From Ruminococcus sp. (GTDB lineage: Bacteria; Bacillota; Clostridia; Oscillospirales; Ruminococcaceae): a stretch of 64,000 nt of DNA. Positions 8,226-17,064 of this stretch are shown one piece after another (within the stretch, counting starts at the first letter, position 1; every line of letters begins with the position of its first letter). Position numbers and translations under genes: made by a program. Under the pieces are notes generated by a model, which was given only the letters and a program-made list of their open reading frames with translations, was not told the origin of the DNA and did no database searches. The stretch lies in the NCBI GenBank assembly GCA_017620025.1, contig JAFZRF010000045.1, forward strand, positions 1 to 64,000. The letters are read 5' to 3'.

Positions 8226-10448
8226 TTACTTGGTTAAAGGCAGGGTAACTATACCTGCGTCAGCCTTCTGTACTGCGATAGCATCGCCGCCTGTGATACC
8301 AACCTCGCCGTCACAGTCTGCATTTGCAAAACCTACGTCGGAAAGCGGGTACTTGGTCTGGTTAGCTATGTACTGAAGGATTGCAACGGCGTCAGCAACT
8401 GTGATCTTGTCGTCTTCGTTTGCATCGCCGTACTTTGTAGCTGCAACACCGGGCTGTCCGCCTGTTGTAGGCTGTGTGGGCTCAGCTGTTGTGGGCTCAA
8501 CTGTTGTAGGCTCAGCAGCAGTTCCCTTCTCGATTGACTCAAAATCAAGGAACTCAGCATTCAGCCAGAGCTGTGCCTCTGCGCTCTTGAGACCTGCGGG
8601 CAGCTTGCTCATGGGGATCTTAACTGTGAGCTTGCCGTTAGCGTCTGTCTTGCCGGTCCACTCAACCTGCTCCCAGCCGTCGCCGTTGTAGCCGATGCAG
8701 CCGTTAGTGTTGGTGTTGGGCTCGCCCTTGATATTGATTACGATGGAATCATCTGCTGTGTAACCGGAAAGATCTACGCTTTCCTTCTTTGTATGATCAA
8801 CCGGTACCTCAACATCCACATCGGGAGCATCGAGGATAGTGATTGACTCGATAGTTGTAACCTTATCGGTTCTTGTCTGCATATGAGCGATAAGAGAAGT
8901 ATCCTTCTTCCATGCTGCGGGGAGACCCTTGCCTACAAGGTAGTAAGCTATGCTGTTCTCCTCGTCGAAGGTGTAGGGCTTCATCTCAGTCCAGTTGCCG
9001 TACTCTGCATCAGAGAAGCAGAGTGAAGGAATAAGGCCTGTGTACTTTACAGCAACTTCCTTGCCCTCGAGCTCTTCCCATGTGATATCCTTGCCGGGAG
9101 TTGTGTTCTCGTAGGTCTTGGACTTGGAAGCATCGATCTCAACGGGTCCCTCGAGGAACAGCTTGCCCTCGGAGAGAGGCTGATGATCGATAACGGCGAG
9201 CTTTCTCTCGCTGCCCCACTCGATGGATCTGTCCTTGATGATCTTGATCATTGTATTAACAACAGGGCCGGACTCCTCGAGCCATTCGAATGTCTCTCTG
9301 TTGATGTAGCCGTGAGCCTCACCTGTAGGCTTTCTGTCCGGATTTTCTTCAGTAGGATCTTCGTTCTCGACGTTGTTATCCCACAGTACACAGGGGATAC
9401 CGTACTTCTTGGCAGTTGTGAGATACTGTGTAGCCCACTTTACTCTTGCCTCTGTGTTGTGGTAGTTGGAAGTACCAAACTCACCGATGACAACAGGGAT
9501 ATCCTTGTTGAGGAATACAGAGCGGAGGTTATCCAGTGTATCAGCAAGGTTCTGTGACCAGTCGGGAGTGAATGTGGAATGATCTGCGATAGCAGGATTC
9601 ATTGTGAAATCATAAGGTGTGTAAGCGTGGATGGAAACAGCTACGAAACTGTCGTCCTTGGGAACATCGATGAGCGATGTCATGGAGATATCTGCGCTTG
9701 CGCAGTATCCTGGGATCATAAGGAGACGGGTCTTTGCGTAGGGTGAATCAGAGCTTCTGATGAGGTTGATGAAATCAGCGTTGAGCTTGTTGATAGTCTC
9801 AACTTCATCGTCCTTAGGTCCCCACCACTCGTGGTCTGTACCGGCAGCTCTCGGCTCGTTCATGCCCTCGAAGATGAGGTGCTGGTCGTAATCGCCGAAG
9901 GAAGCATTGATCTGAGTCCAGAGGTTGATGAGCTTGGCGTGCATATCATCGTATGCAGTACCGAGATCGGCTCTGTTTACCCAGTTCTCGTGGTGGAGGT
10001 TGAGGATAACGTACATATCCTGATCGATAGCGTAATCAACTACCTCATGAACTCTTGCCATCCAGGCGGGATCGATAGTGCCGTCTTCCTGGAGGTGCTG
10101 GAACCATGTGGTAGGAATTCTTATTGTATTGAAGCCCTTTTCCTTGATAGCTGTGAAGAGCTCCTTGGAAGCCTTGGGGTTGCCCCAGCAGGTTTCTGTA
10201 CTGGTGTCTGAGTGATCAAGAACGATGCTCTTCTTGGGATCGCTGGGATCCGGCTTTGATGCTGTAGCGTCGAGTGTGTTACCGAGATTCCAGCCGATCT
10301 TCATGTTTGCTGTGATCTCGAATGCAGTCATCTCATCGGCAGCGTAGAGTGTTGCGAGCTCGCTTGCCGGAGCGACTGACAGTGCAGAGAGCATCATCAT
10401 TGCTGCTGAAGATATGCTGATGATGCGCTTGAAGTTTTTGTTGTACAT
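8226..10448 (-). CDS. GH5 endoglucanase with C-terminal modules and dockerin
   Basis: A secreted 740-residue cellulase: signal peptide (1 to about 36), GH5 domain (about 40-400), two beta-rich regions (about 410-560 and 565-645), a Pro/Thr linker and a dockerin (about 672-740). Catalytic motifs are GWNLGNTLD, NTIRIPTTW, LNLHHENW, acid/base Glu198 in FEGMNEPR and nucleophile Glu323 in VVIGEFGTSN; the pattern fits GH5_4. The catalytic domain is a close paralogue of the first domain of the 57370-60780 enzyme. The dockerin (KYGDANED...NADCDGEVGITGGD) shares its subtype with the other two GH5 enzymes. The start was moved to this ATG because GGGAGGG stands 8 nt before it and a promoter lies 120 bp upstream. 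The beta regions are probably carbohydrate-binding, but I cannot assign families. Confidence 0.92.
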   Translation of the reverse strand: MYNKNFKRIISISSAAMMMLSALSVAPASELATLYAADEMTAFEITANMKIGWNLGNTLDATASKPDPSDPKKSIVLDHSDTSTETCWGNPKASKELFTAIKEKGFNTIRIPTTWFQHLQEDGTIDPAWMARVHEVVDYAIDQDMYVILNLHHENWVNRADLGTAYDDMHAKLINLWTQINASFGDYDQHLIFEGMNEPRAAGTDHEWWGPKDDEVETINKLNADFINLIRSSDSPYAKTRLLMIPGYCASADISMTSLIDVPKDDSFVAVSIHAYTPYDFTMNPAIADHSTFTPDWSQNLADTLDNLRSVFLNKDIPVVIGEFGTSNYHNTEARVKWATQYLTTAKKYGIPCVLWDNNVENEDPTEENPDRKPTGEAHGYINRETFEWLEESGPVVNTMIKIIKDRSIEWGSERKLAVIDHQPLSEGKLFLEGPVEIDASKSKTYENTTPGKDITWEELEGKEVAVKYTGLIPSLCFSDAEYGNWTEMKPYTFDEENSIAYYLVGKGLPAAWKKDTSLIAHMQTRTDKVTTIESITILDAPDVDVEVPVDHTKKESVDLSGYTADDSIVINIKGEPNTNTNGCIGYNGDGWEQVEWTGKTDANGKLTVKIPMSKLPAGLKSAEAQLWLNAEFLDFESIEKGTAAEPTTVEPTTAEPTQPTTGGQPGVAATKYGDANEDDKITVADAVAILQYIANQTKYPLSDVGFANADCDGEVGITGGDAIAVQKADAGIVTLPLTK

Positions 10449-10567
10449 ATTCAGTACCCTCCCATATTTGATATGTATTCTCTTCCGGTCCAGTGCAGGA
10501 AACCGGAGAAAAGTGATATTTCGGACGGTGTTTGTTCTGTTTATAATCCGTCCCTCTTGACAATTTA

Positions 10568-10596
10568 ATTCTATCATGAATGCACAAAAAAGTCAA
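10568..10596 (-). promoter_or_regulatory. Promoter of GH5-dockerin gene
   Basis: On the minus strand TTGACT (10591-10596) and TAGAAT (10568-10573) are exactly 17 bp apart. The implied 5' leader is about 110 nt. Confidence 0.8.
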
Positions 10597-10884
10597 TAGA
10601 TTTTGTGCGGTTTGCATACGCTTCCGGCGTAGAAATATCAGAAAGGGAATTAGTCATATTGCATAATAAAAGTGTACCAAGTTTGGTTAATCAACTAATA
10701 ATTGTGAAGTATTGTAGACTTAATTATATCAGAATACTTAAAATAACAGCATCTGTACTTTATATAAGACTTAAATCAGCCGGGCGTGATATCCGCACAC
10801 ATGGCGAAGATATCCCGTTTCCGGCTGATAATAGCAGAATGTTAAGGCTGTGGCAAAGTGTAGTTTTTTCATATTTATATACTG
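10597..10884. other. AT-rich intergenic region
   Basis: No gene is seen. The only structure is a 9-bp inverted repeat ATCAGCCGG (10775-10783) with CCGGCTGAT (10821-10829), whose 37-nt interior contains GATATC twice. It could be a weak terminator for the solute-binding protein gene or a regulator site; it lacks a T-run. Confidence 0.4.
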
Positions 10885-12267
10885 TCAGTTATTCTCGCTC
10901 AGATAGGTCGATATCCTGTCCTGCAATATGGCAGCGCAGTCATCCGCAGACCTCTCTCCGGCGATGACCGGATCGGTCTCCTCGAATACCATGTTCATGA
11001 ACTGCTCCGGTTCATAAGGCCGGAATTCAACTCTGAACAGATAGTCATAGAGCATATCCTTGTATTCCTGAGGCACGGTATACTCTTCTATGGAACCGCT
11101 GCCTGTGATGCGGTACTGCACACGGTTTATGGAATTGCCGTAGTCATCCGGGCGGCGGTAGTCACGGTCGAGGGGTTCCTTCAGCACTGGGACGCCTCTT
11201 GTGCCGTCGTGTTCATGTTTTTCAAGCTTCTTCTGCCATTTCATCCAGTAGTCCGTCAGCTCCCATGCCTTCTCCTCATTGCTGCATACGCTCGTTATTC
11301 CTATCATATTTCCGTTGCAGATAACATCTGTACCGCAGCCGTCATCGGAGGGATAGCCTACAAAGGTAATGTCCTCGCCGCCGAGAGCGCCGCAGGTGTC
11401 ATCGGCAAGAGCATCGTTGAAGCCGTTTATCATAAAGGGAAAAACGAGCTGCTCGTCGTTGAGGCCGGATATATCTGTATCGGTATCGCCGCCATTATAG
11501 GTCTCCGGAGGTACATGAGAGGCACTGAAATCAAGGGCGCTTATGAAGCTGCCGGAGAAGAAATCACAGGTGTTGGCTGTGAGGTCAATGCAGCCGGAGG
11601 CGGACTGAGTGAGGAAGTAGCGGGGCAGCAGGGAGGTATCCCAGCCATTCTCCTCGCCCATAAAGGACATACCGAGCTCATGCGCCTTGCTGTAGAAGTC
11701 GATAGCCTGCTGCGGAGTCCAGTTTTCATACTCCTTCGGGACGAATTTCGTTTTGGCGATGGCTGTCTTTATATATACGGTCTGGACCATAGCGGGCAGC
11801 TTTCCGTCAACGGTCATGCCGTCAAGCATATTCGGCAGGAAGTCATCCTTCTGTATGCCGCCGTACTTCTCCATGCATCCGAACAGGTCGGCAGTTATGC
11901 CGCAGTCGATGAATATCCTGGCGTATGCCGGCGGGAGAACGAACATATCCGGTGCGTTGCCGGATATCATATCCATTTCGATGTTCCTTCTTACGGCGGC
12001 AATGCTGCCGGGTTGGTACGGATCGTCGATCTCCTTGAAGTAATCGGTGCGTTCAAGCTTTATATCGGCAGGCATATTCATGTTATCGGTGAAGGCCTGC
12101 GGCATACCCCCGGCGATCGCTATTTTCAGCACTGTCTTTCCGTTTTCGGTAACGGCAGTATTCTGTTCTGTCTTTGTCTCCTGCTGCACCTGTGAAGGCT
12201 TTTCACCGGAGCAGGCGGTAAGCAGCATGGCGGCTGTCAGGGTTGACGCAACTGCAAATTTTTTCAT
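10885..12267 (-). CDS. Orphan extracellular solute-binding lipoprotein
   Basis: A 460-residue lipoprotein with signal sequence and lipobox LLTACSG (Cys19). The mature part has the two-lobe pattern of family-1 ABC solute-binding proteins: an early EMDMISGNAPDMFVLPPAYA stretch and a late EEKAWELTDYWMKWQKKLE stretch typical of this fold. Such proteins usually capture oligosaccharides for an ABC importer, but no permease or ATPase gene is next to it. It has its own putative promoter. The substrate cannot be read from sequence; a role as sugar sensor or binder near glycanase genes is inference only. Confidence 0.8.
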   Translation of the reverse strand: MKKFAVASTLTAAMLLTACSGEKPSQVQQETKTEQNTAVTENGKTVLKIAIAGGMPQAFTDNMNMPADIKLERTDYFKEIDDPYQPGSIAAVRRNIEMDMISGNAPDMFVLPPAYARIFIDCGITADLFGCMEKYGGIQKDDFLPNMLDGMTVDGKLPAMVQTVYIKTAIAKTKFVPKEYENWTPQQAIDFYSKAHELGMSFMGEENGWDTSLLPRYFLTQSASGCIDLTANTCDFFSGSFISALDFSASHVPPETYNGGDTDTDISGLNDEQLVFPFMINGFNDALADDTCGALGGEDITFVGYPSDDGCGTDVICNGNMIGITSVCSNEEKAWELTDYWMKWQKKLEKHEHDGTRGVPVLKEPLDRDYRRPDDYGNSINRVQYRITGSGSIEEYTVPQEYKDMLYDYLFRVEFRPYEPEQFMNMVFEETDPVIAGERSADDCAAILQDRISTYLSENN

Positions 12268-12316
12268 ACTGATCTCTCCTTGTCATGATGTTTTGGCGGG
12301 CGGTACGGGATACTCG

Positions 12317-12345
12317 TTCATATACAAGTGAAAATACGGCTGCAA
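12317..12345 (-). promoter_or_regulatory. Possible promoter of solute-binding gene
   Basis: On the minus strand TTGCAG (12340-12345) and TATGAA (12317-12322) are 17 bp apart. Both boxes are imperfect. Confidence 0.5.
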
Positions 12346-12350
12346 AAAGA

Positions 12351-12403
12351 CGAAAAAGGCCGGGGCTTTCTGCGAACTTTGTAGGACTGCACAGAAGCTC
12401 CGG
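12351..12403 (-). terminator. Terminator of pheA-metH operon
   Basis: On the minus strand an imperfect stem pairs CCGG-A-GCTTCTG with CAGAAAGC-CC-CGG and is followed by CCTTTTT. It lies just after the small gene ending at 12431. Confidence 0.55.
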
Positions 12404-12430
12404 TCTGTATTTGTATGTGTTGAACAAGGA

Positions 12431-12805
12431 CTACCTGTTTCTCCTGTCATAGTTGGTGATCTTCTTCCAATCGCCGCCGATGTGCTTCTCGCACACCTGC
12501 TCGAACCATTTGATCTCGTTCTCACGCTCTGAAACACGTCCGAGATAGGCGTTCTTGTTCTTGGCGAAATCGAGTGCGGAATCAAGAAATTCATTCTTCC
12601 ACTTCTCGAGCTCCTCGACTGACACGCCCTCCCGGGAGGCTATCTCTCCGGCATTGCCGCCCTTGAGGAGCTCAATGGCGGCGGCGTCTTTTTCGTTCTG
12701 CGGTTTTTCTTTTTTCTCAGATGATCTTGATAAGGCGAAAACTCCGAATGCAATAAGGGAAAATACAACAAGCGCTGATATAACGTAACCAGGATCTGTA
12801 TTCAT
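12431..12805 (-). CDS. Membrane-anchored protein with transposase-type HTH
   Basis: A 124-residue protein with an N-terminal membrane segment (about 7-25). A charged linker follows, then the stretch GNAGEIASREGVSVEELEKW (about 50-69), which reads like the helix-turn-helix of IS3 OrfA-type transposases ('.eiA.e.gvs...l..Wk..f'). The rest is helical and charged. GGAGGTGGG stands before the ATG. It follows metH by 21 nt on the same strand and should be cotranscribed. I do not recognise the family, and DNA binding by a membrane-tethered HTH is only a possibility. Confidence 0.5.
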   Translation of the reverse strand: MNTDPGYVISALVVFSLIAFGVFALSRSSEKKEKPQNEKDAAAIELLKGGNAGEIASREGVSVEELEKWKNEFLDSALDFAKNKNAYLGRVSERENEIKWFEQVCEKHIGGDWKKITNYDRRNR

Positions 12806-12826
12806 ATCCCACCTCCGAAGGGTGTA

Positions 12827-15202
12827 TCAGGTGCCGTAGACCTCCGCTGCTATATCGACGGACTGCTTTGCGTCCTTTCCGTAGTAATCGGCGTGTATCT
12901 GCTCCGCATAGGAGGCGGTGAGGACAGCTCCTCCGACAACGGTCTTACACTCCGGATACTGCTCGTTGAGCAGGCGTATGGTCTCCGCCATCGAACCGAG
13001 GGTAGTCGTCATGAGCGCGGATAATCCGACGAGACGAACCTTGTGTTCAATTGCGGTATCAACAATGAGCTGAGGATCAACATCCTTTCCTAAGTCGATG
13101 ACGGTGAAGCCGTAGCTTTCCATCAGCACCTTGACTATGTTTTTACCTATGTCGTGGATGTCTCCCTTGACTGTGGCGAGCACCACCTTGCCCTTGGATA
13201 CGGAGCCGGTGCCGCCTGTCTCGGCGAGACGTGTCTTGATGATCTCAAAGCAGGCCTGAGCAGCTCCGGCGGTGAGTATCAGCTGAGGGAGGAATATCTT
13301 TCCCTTCTCGAACTTCTCTCCTGCGGAATCGAGAGCCGGAATCAGGTAACTGTTTATGATCTCCATCGGGTCTGTCTTTCCCATAAGTGACGATACTGCC
13401 TTCACAGCGTCCGCTTTGAGTCCGTTCTCCACTGAGTAGCGGAGATCCGGTGCGCCCTGTACTGCGGCTGTCACAGGCTTCGGTGCCTGCTCTGCCTGGG
13501 CGTATACAGCTATGAAGTCGGCGGAGTCACGGTCGATGCCGGCAAGGAGCCTGTAGGCTCTTACTGCACCGATTATGGAATCGATATTGGGGTTTATGAT
13601 AGGAAGGTCGAGACCGCTGTGCAGTGCCATTGTGAGGAAGGTACGGGTTATGGTCTCACGGTTCGGCAGGCCGAAGGAGATGTTGGATACACCGAGAACC
13701 GTTCTGAGCCCGAGCTCGTTCTTTACACGGCTGAGTGCTCCGAGTGTCTCCATAACGCCGTCCTGCTCTGCGGAGGCTGTGAGGGTGAGGCAGTCGATGA
13801 AGACGTCCTCACGGGGTATGCCGTATTCCATGGCTTTGCGGAGGATACGCTCTGCTATGGCGAAGCGGCCCTCTGCGGTCTTAGGAATGCCGCCCTTGTC
13901 GAGAGTGAGTCCGACTACTGCGGCACCGTATTTCTTAACGAGGGGGAGTATGGCCTCGAGGGAATCCTCCTCGCCGTTGACTGAGTTTACTATGGGCTTT
14001 CCGTTGTATACACGGAGGCCTGCTTCAAGCACCTCGGGGATGGTAGAATCAAGCTGGAGCGGCGTATCGCAGATACCCTGTATCGCCTTGACGGCTGTCA
14101 CCATCATTTCCTTCTCGTCGATGCCGGGGAGACCTACGTTTACGTCGAGTATCTCTGCGCCGGCGTGTATCTGCTCGACGGCCTGTCCGAGGATGTAATC
14201 GATATCATGTGCAAGGAGAGCCTCCTTGAAGCGCTTCTTGCCGGTGGGGTTGATACGCTCTCCGATGACACGGGGCTGGTCTATGGTTATACAGCTCACG
14301 GCGGAGCATACACAGCTCTTCTTTACGACCTCCGGGCGGATATGCTCCCTGTCCGAGAGAGCTTCGACTACTGCGGAGATATGCTCCGGCGTGGTGCCGC
14401 AGCAGCCTCCGAAGATGCGTACTCCCGCTTCTGCCAGCTTTACGGCGCTGGCGGCGAAATCACCCGGACCTACGCTGTATTCATTGGTGAGCGGGTCGGG
14501 GAGACCTGCGTTGGGCTTGGCTATTACTGGCAGTACCGTAAGGCTGCACAGCTTCTCCAGTACGGGGAAGAGCTCATCCGGGCCGAGGGAGCAGTTCACT
14601 CCGAGGGCGTCAACGCCGAGTCCTTCAAGTACGGCGACCATGCACTCCGGCGATACACCGGTGAAGGTACGCATATTCTCCTCAAAGGTCATAGTCACCA
14701 GTACAGGCTTGTCTGAGTTCTCCTTTGCCGCAAGTACGGCAGCCTTGACTTCATAGAGGTCGGTCATTGTCTCAATGACTATGACGTCTGCCTCCTTTCC
14801 GGCAAGCACTATCTCACGGAAGGTCTCATAGGCCTCCTCGAAGGTGAGAGTGCCGGAGGGTTCAAGGAGCTGGCCTATCGGGCCGAGGTCGAGGGCGACG
14901 AGTGAGCGTCCGGCAGCCGCCTTGCGGGCATTCGTGATGCCGGCGGAGACTACCTCCTCTACCGTATGGCCGCAGCCGGCGAGCTTGTAGCGGTTGGCTC
15001 CGAAGGTGTTGGCGTATATGATATCCGAGCCTGCTTCGGAGTACTGCCTGTGCACCGACATTATGGCCTCCGGGTCTGTTATGTTGAGCAGCTCCGGAGC
15101 GTGGTCGGTCTGTATTCCGGCAGCCTGGAGCATGGTGCCCATGCCGCCGTCGAGGTATATGAAGCCGCTGCCGTCGAGCAGCGCGTTGAATCTTTCGGAC
15201 AT
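12827..15202 (-). CDS. metH: Cobalamin-dependent methionine synthase, short form
   Basis: This 791-residue enzyme transfers the methyl group of methyltetrahydrofolate to homocysteine through cobalamin. Domains in order are homocysteine-binding barrel (1 to about 290; zinc ligands Cys204 in GVNCSLG and Cys267-Cys268 in GGCCGT), pterin-binding barrel (about 305-570, RVIGERINPTGKKRFKEALL region), B12 cap (about 575-665) and B12-binding Rossmann domain with GDIHDIGKN (axial ligand His683). The C-terminal SAM-dependent reactivation domain of E. coli MetH (about 1,227 residues) is absent, as in many Clostridia, where a separate protein supplies it. No such partner gene is adjacent. It lies 25 nt behind pheA in an apparent operon. 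Confidence 0.93.
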   Translation of the reverse strand: MSERFNALLDGSGFIYLDGGMGTMLQAAGIQTDHAPELLNITDPEAIMSVHRQYSEAGSDIIYANTFGANRYKLAGCGHTVEEVVSAGITNARKAAAGRSLVALDLGPIGQLLEPSGTLTFEEAYETFREIVLAGKEADVIVIETMTDLYEVKAAVLAAKENSDKPVLVTMTFEENMRTFTGVSPECMVAVLEGLGVDALGVNCSLGPDELFPVLEKLCSLTVLPVIAKPNAGLPDPLTNEYSVGPGDFAASAVKLAEAGVRIFGGCCGTTPEHISAVVEALSDREHIRPEVVKKSCVCSAVSCITIDQPRVIGERINPTGKKRFKEALLAHDIDYILGQAVEQIHAGAEILDVNVGLPGIDEKEMMVTAVKAIQGICDTPLQLDSTIPEVLEAGLRVYNGKPIVNSVNGEEDSLEAILPLVKKYGAAVVGLTLDKGGIPKTAEGRFAIAERILRKAMEYGIPREDVFIDCLTLTASAEQDGVMETLGALSRVKNELGLRTVLGVSNISFGLPNRETITRTFLTMALHSGLDLPIINPNIDSIIGAVRAYRLLAGIDRDSADFIAVYAQAEQAPKPVTAAVQGAPDLRYSVENGLKADAVKAVSSLMGKTDPMEIINSYLIPALDSAGEKFEKGKIFLPQLILTAGAAQACFEIIKTRLAETGGTGSVSKGKVVLATVKGDIHDIGKNIVKVLMESYGFTVIDLGKDVDPQLIVDTAIEHKVRLVGLSALMTTTLGSMAETIRLLNEQYPECKTVVGGAVLTASYAEQIHADYYGKDAKQSVDIAAEVYGT

Positions 15203-15227
15203 AGCTTCTCCTTTCGGATATGTAGTA

Positions 15228-16352
15228 TCAGTCGCCTGTCTGTCTGAATGTACCGATTATGCGGAAGTATTCAAGAGTGGCGGCAAGGTCGCTCATCAGG
15301 GCGGTAACGCTCGGGTCGTCGATGCGTCCGCTGAAATCGAGATAGAACATTACGTCGAAGCTGCCGTCCTTTATCGGCCGGCTCTCGATGCGCAGGAGGT
15401 TCATGCCGTTCACCGTGAACTTGGTGAGAAGGCGGTAAAGACTTCCCTCGGTATGCGGTATCTTGAGCATAACGGAGATGACATCGGCATCCGGGTCTGC
15501 CTGCAGCTCCCTTGAGATGCAGATGAAGCGTGTGCGGTTTATGGCGACGTCTGCGATATCACGGGCAAGTATCTCCATGCCGAGCCTTTCGGCGCAGTCA
15601 ACGGAGCATATGGCTGCGATGTCCCTTTCTGCCGATTCCGATACCATAGCCGCTGCCGTAGCTGTATTTGCATAGTCGGCAGTTCCGAGTGAATTGGCCG
15701 TCAGGAACTCATAGCACTGTGCAAGAGCCTGCGGGTGGGAGTAGACGGTCTTTATATCTGAGAGCTTCGTACCGGGCTTTGCGGCAAGGCAGTGGTTTAT
15801 CTCCACGGATACCTCGCATACCGCATAAACGCTGTACTTTACGAGAAGGTCGTATGTACCGTTGACAGAGCCGGCGGTCGAGTTGCACACCGGCAGTACG
15901 CCGTAATCGAGCTCGCCTGCCTGCACTGCTCTGAATACGTCCTCAAAGGTCGGCAGGAAGGTGAAGTTCCTGTCTCCGAATATCTGTCTTGCAGCGGATT
16001 CCGAATTGGCGCCGGGCATACCCTGACAGCCTATCCTCTTTGCTCCCTCAAGGTCGGGAACGGGAAAGCTGTGCGGCGGATCGTTCCTGCGCAGCTTGCG
16101 GTGCTGGAGTATCTTACTGATGTCCATGATATTCATAAAGAGCGCAGCTGTGCCGTTCTCAAGCTCCGGGTCATTGGTGAGAGCCTTGATGCGGTCGATG
16201 ACCTCCTGCTCTCTTCCGCCCTGGAATATAGGGAGATTATGCTCCTTCTTGTAGTCGGCGATGCTTCTGCAAAGCTCCATTCGCTTCATGAACAGAGAGA
16301 GCAGCTCCGCATCCAGATTGTCGATGTTGTTACGCAGTTCCTGCAGATCCAT
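15228..16352 (-). CDS. pheA: Bifunctional chorismate mutase/prephenate dehydratase
   Basis: A 374-residue P-protein that makes phenylpyruvate from chorismate in phenylalanine synthesis. Residues about 1-85 form an AroQ-type chorismate mutase (LRNNIDNLDAELLSLFMKRM). Residues about 110-285 form the prephenate dehydratase (GMPGANSE, the VYSHPQALAQC region and NRTRFI near the end). Residues about 290-374 form an ACT regulatory domain with ESRPIKDGSFDVMFYLD, so feedback inhibition by phenylalanine is likely. CCGGAGG lies before the ATG. It is the first gene of a three-gene operon with metH. Confidence 0.95.
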   Translation of the reverse strand: MDLQELRNNIDNLDAELLSLFMKRMELCRSIADYKKEHNLPIFQGGREQEVIDRIKALTNDPELENGTAALFMNIMDISKILQHRKLRRNDPPHSFPVPDLEGAKRIGCQGMPGANSESAARQIFGDRNFTFLPTFEDVFRAVQAGELDYGVLPVCNSTAGSVNGTYDLLVKYSVYAVCEVSVEINHCLAAKPGTKLSDIKTVYSHPQALAQCYEFLTANSLGTADYANTATAAAMVSESAERDIAAICSVDCAERLGMEILARDIADVAINRTRFICISRELQADPDADVISVMLKIPHTEGSLYRLLTKFTVNGMNLLRIESRPIKDGSFDVMFYLDFSGRIDDPSVTALMSDLAATLEYFRIIGTFRQTGD

Positions 16353-16413
16353 AAATTACCTCCGGTAGCGCCTTTCCGGCGTTCTGTGAAATTCTGTTAC
16401 TTTTCCACTTTAC

Positions 16414-16442
16414 ATTATAGCAGATTATTTTGTAAAAAGCAA
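16414..16442 (-). promoter_or_regulatory. pheA operon promoter
   Basis: On the minus strand TTGCTT (16437-16442) and a consensus TATAAT (16414-16419) are 17 bp apart. It is back to back with the ruvC promoter. Confidence 0.8.
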
Positions 16443-16461
16443 TAAAAATGTGTGAAATATA

Positions 16462-16491
16462 TTGCAAAACGGAGAGAAAGTGTGCTATAAT
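16462..16491 (+). promoter_or_regulatory. ruvC operon promoter
   Basis: TTGCAA (16462-16467) and TATAAT (16486-16491) are 18 bp apart. No terminator with a T-run is seen downstream until about 34.1 kb, so this could head a very long transcript. Confidence 0.75.
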
Positions 16492-16564
16492 AATAAAGTA
16501 TATGATGTATAGGTATGCCTGCCGGCGGACGGAGGCGGTATCTGTCTGCCGGAGGTCGGAAAAA

Positions 16565-17053
16565 TTGAAGAAAATCAGGATACTTGGTATTGATCCCGGC
16601 TATGCGATAGTCGGATTCGGGATACTCGATTACGACGGGGTGAGGTTCACTCCCGTGAAGTACGGAGCAGTCACGACGGAGGCTAATACCCCCTTCGACA
16701 AAAGACTCCTGACGATACACCGCGATCTCGAGACGATCTTCACAGCCTATTCACCGGACTGCATGGCGATTGAGAAGCTCTACTTCACCAACAACCAGAA
16801 GACGGGCATAGATGTCGCACAGGCAAGGGGAGTGACAGTGCTTTCGGCTGCGAGCAGGGGGCTTCCGATAGCGGAATATACTCCGCTTCAGGTAAAGGTC
16901 TCCGTAACTGGCTACGGCAAGGCGGAGAAGCAGCAGATCATGGAGATGACGAGGCAGATACTCGGTCTCGCAGCTGTCCCGAAGCCGGATGATGCCGCAG
17001 ATGCTCTTGCGATAGCCATCTGCCACGGTCATACCATCAGATTCGATATGTAA
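16565..17053 (+). CDS. ruvC: Holliday junction resolvase RuvC
   Basis: A 162-residue endonuclease that cuts Holliday junctions in the RuvABC complex. Catalytic acids are visible: Asp in ILGIDPG near the N terminus, Glu in MAIEKLYF, and the C-terminal acidic pair in KPDDAADALAIA. The TTG start is chosen because GGAGG lies 9 nt before it, the protein then begins MKKIRILGIDPG as in the family, and any earlier start would lie upstream of the promoter's -10 box. ruvA follows after 11 nt. Confidence 0.93.
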   Translation: MKKIRILGIDPGYAIVGFGILDYDGVRFTPVKYGAVTTEANTPFDKRLLTIHRDLETIFTAYSPDCMAIEKLYFTNNQKTGIDVAQARGVTVLSAASRGLPIAEYTPLQVKVSVTGYGKAEKQQIMEMTRQILGLAAVPKPDDAADALAIAICHGHTIRFDM

Positions 17054-17064
17054 GGACGATAGTT

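Noticed and set aside
11209..12195. 328-residue open frame antisense to the solute-binding protein gene
   Set aside because: The minus-strand gene has a lipobox, ribosome site and clear family; the antisense frame is a by-product of its codon use.
13575..14198. Long open frame antisense to metH
   Set aside because: metH is unmistakable by its zinc and B12 motifs; the antisense frame is a shadow.
15203..15227. Riboswitch (SAM or cobalamin) before metH
   Set aside because: Only 25 nt separate pheA and metH, too short for either, and the pheA leader shows no such structure.
16448..16564. Upstream in-frame extension of RuvC
   Set aside because: The promoter's -10 box lies inside it, and GGAGG fits the TTG at 16565, which gives the family N terminus.
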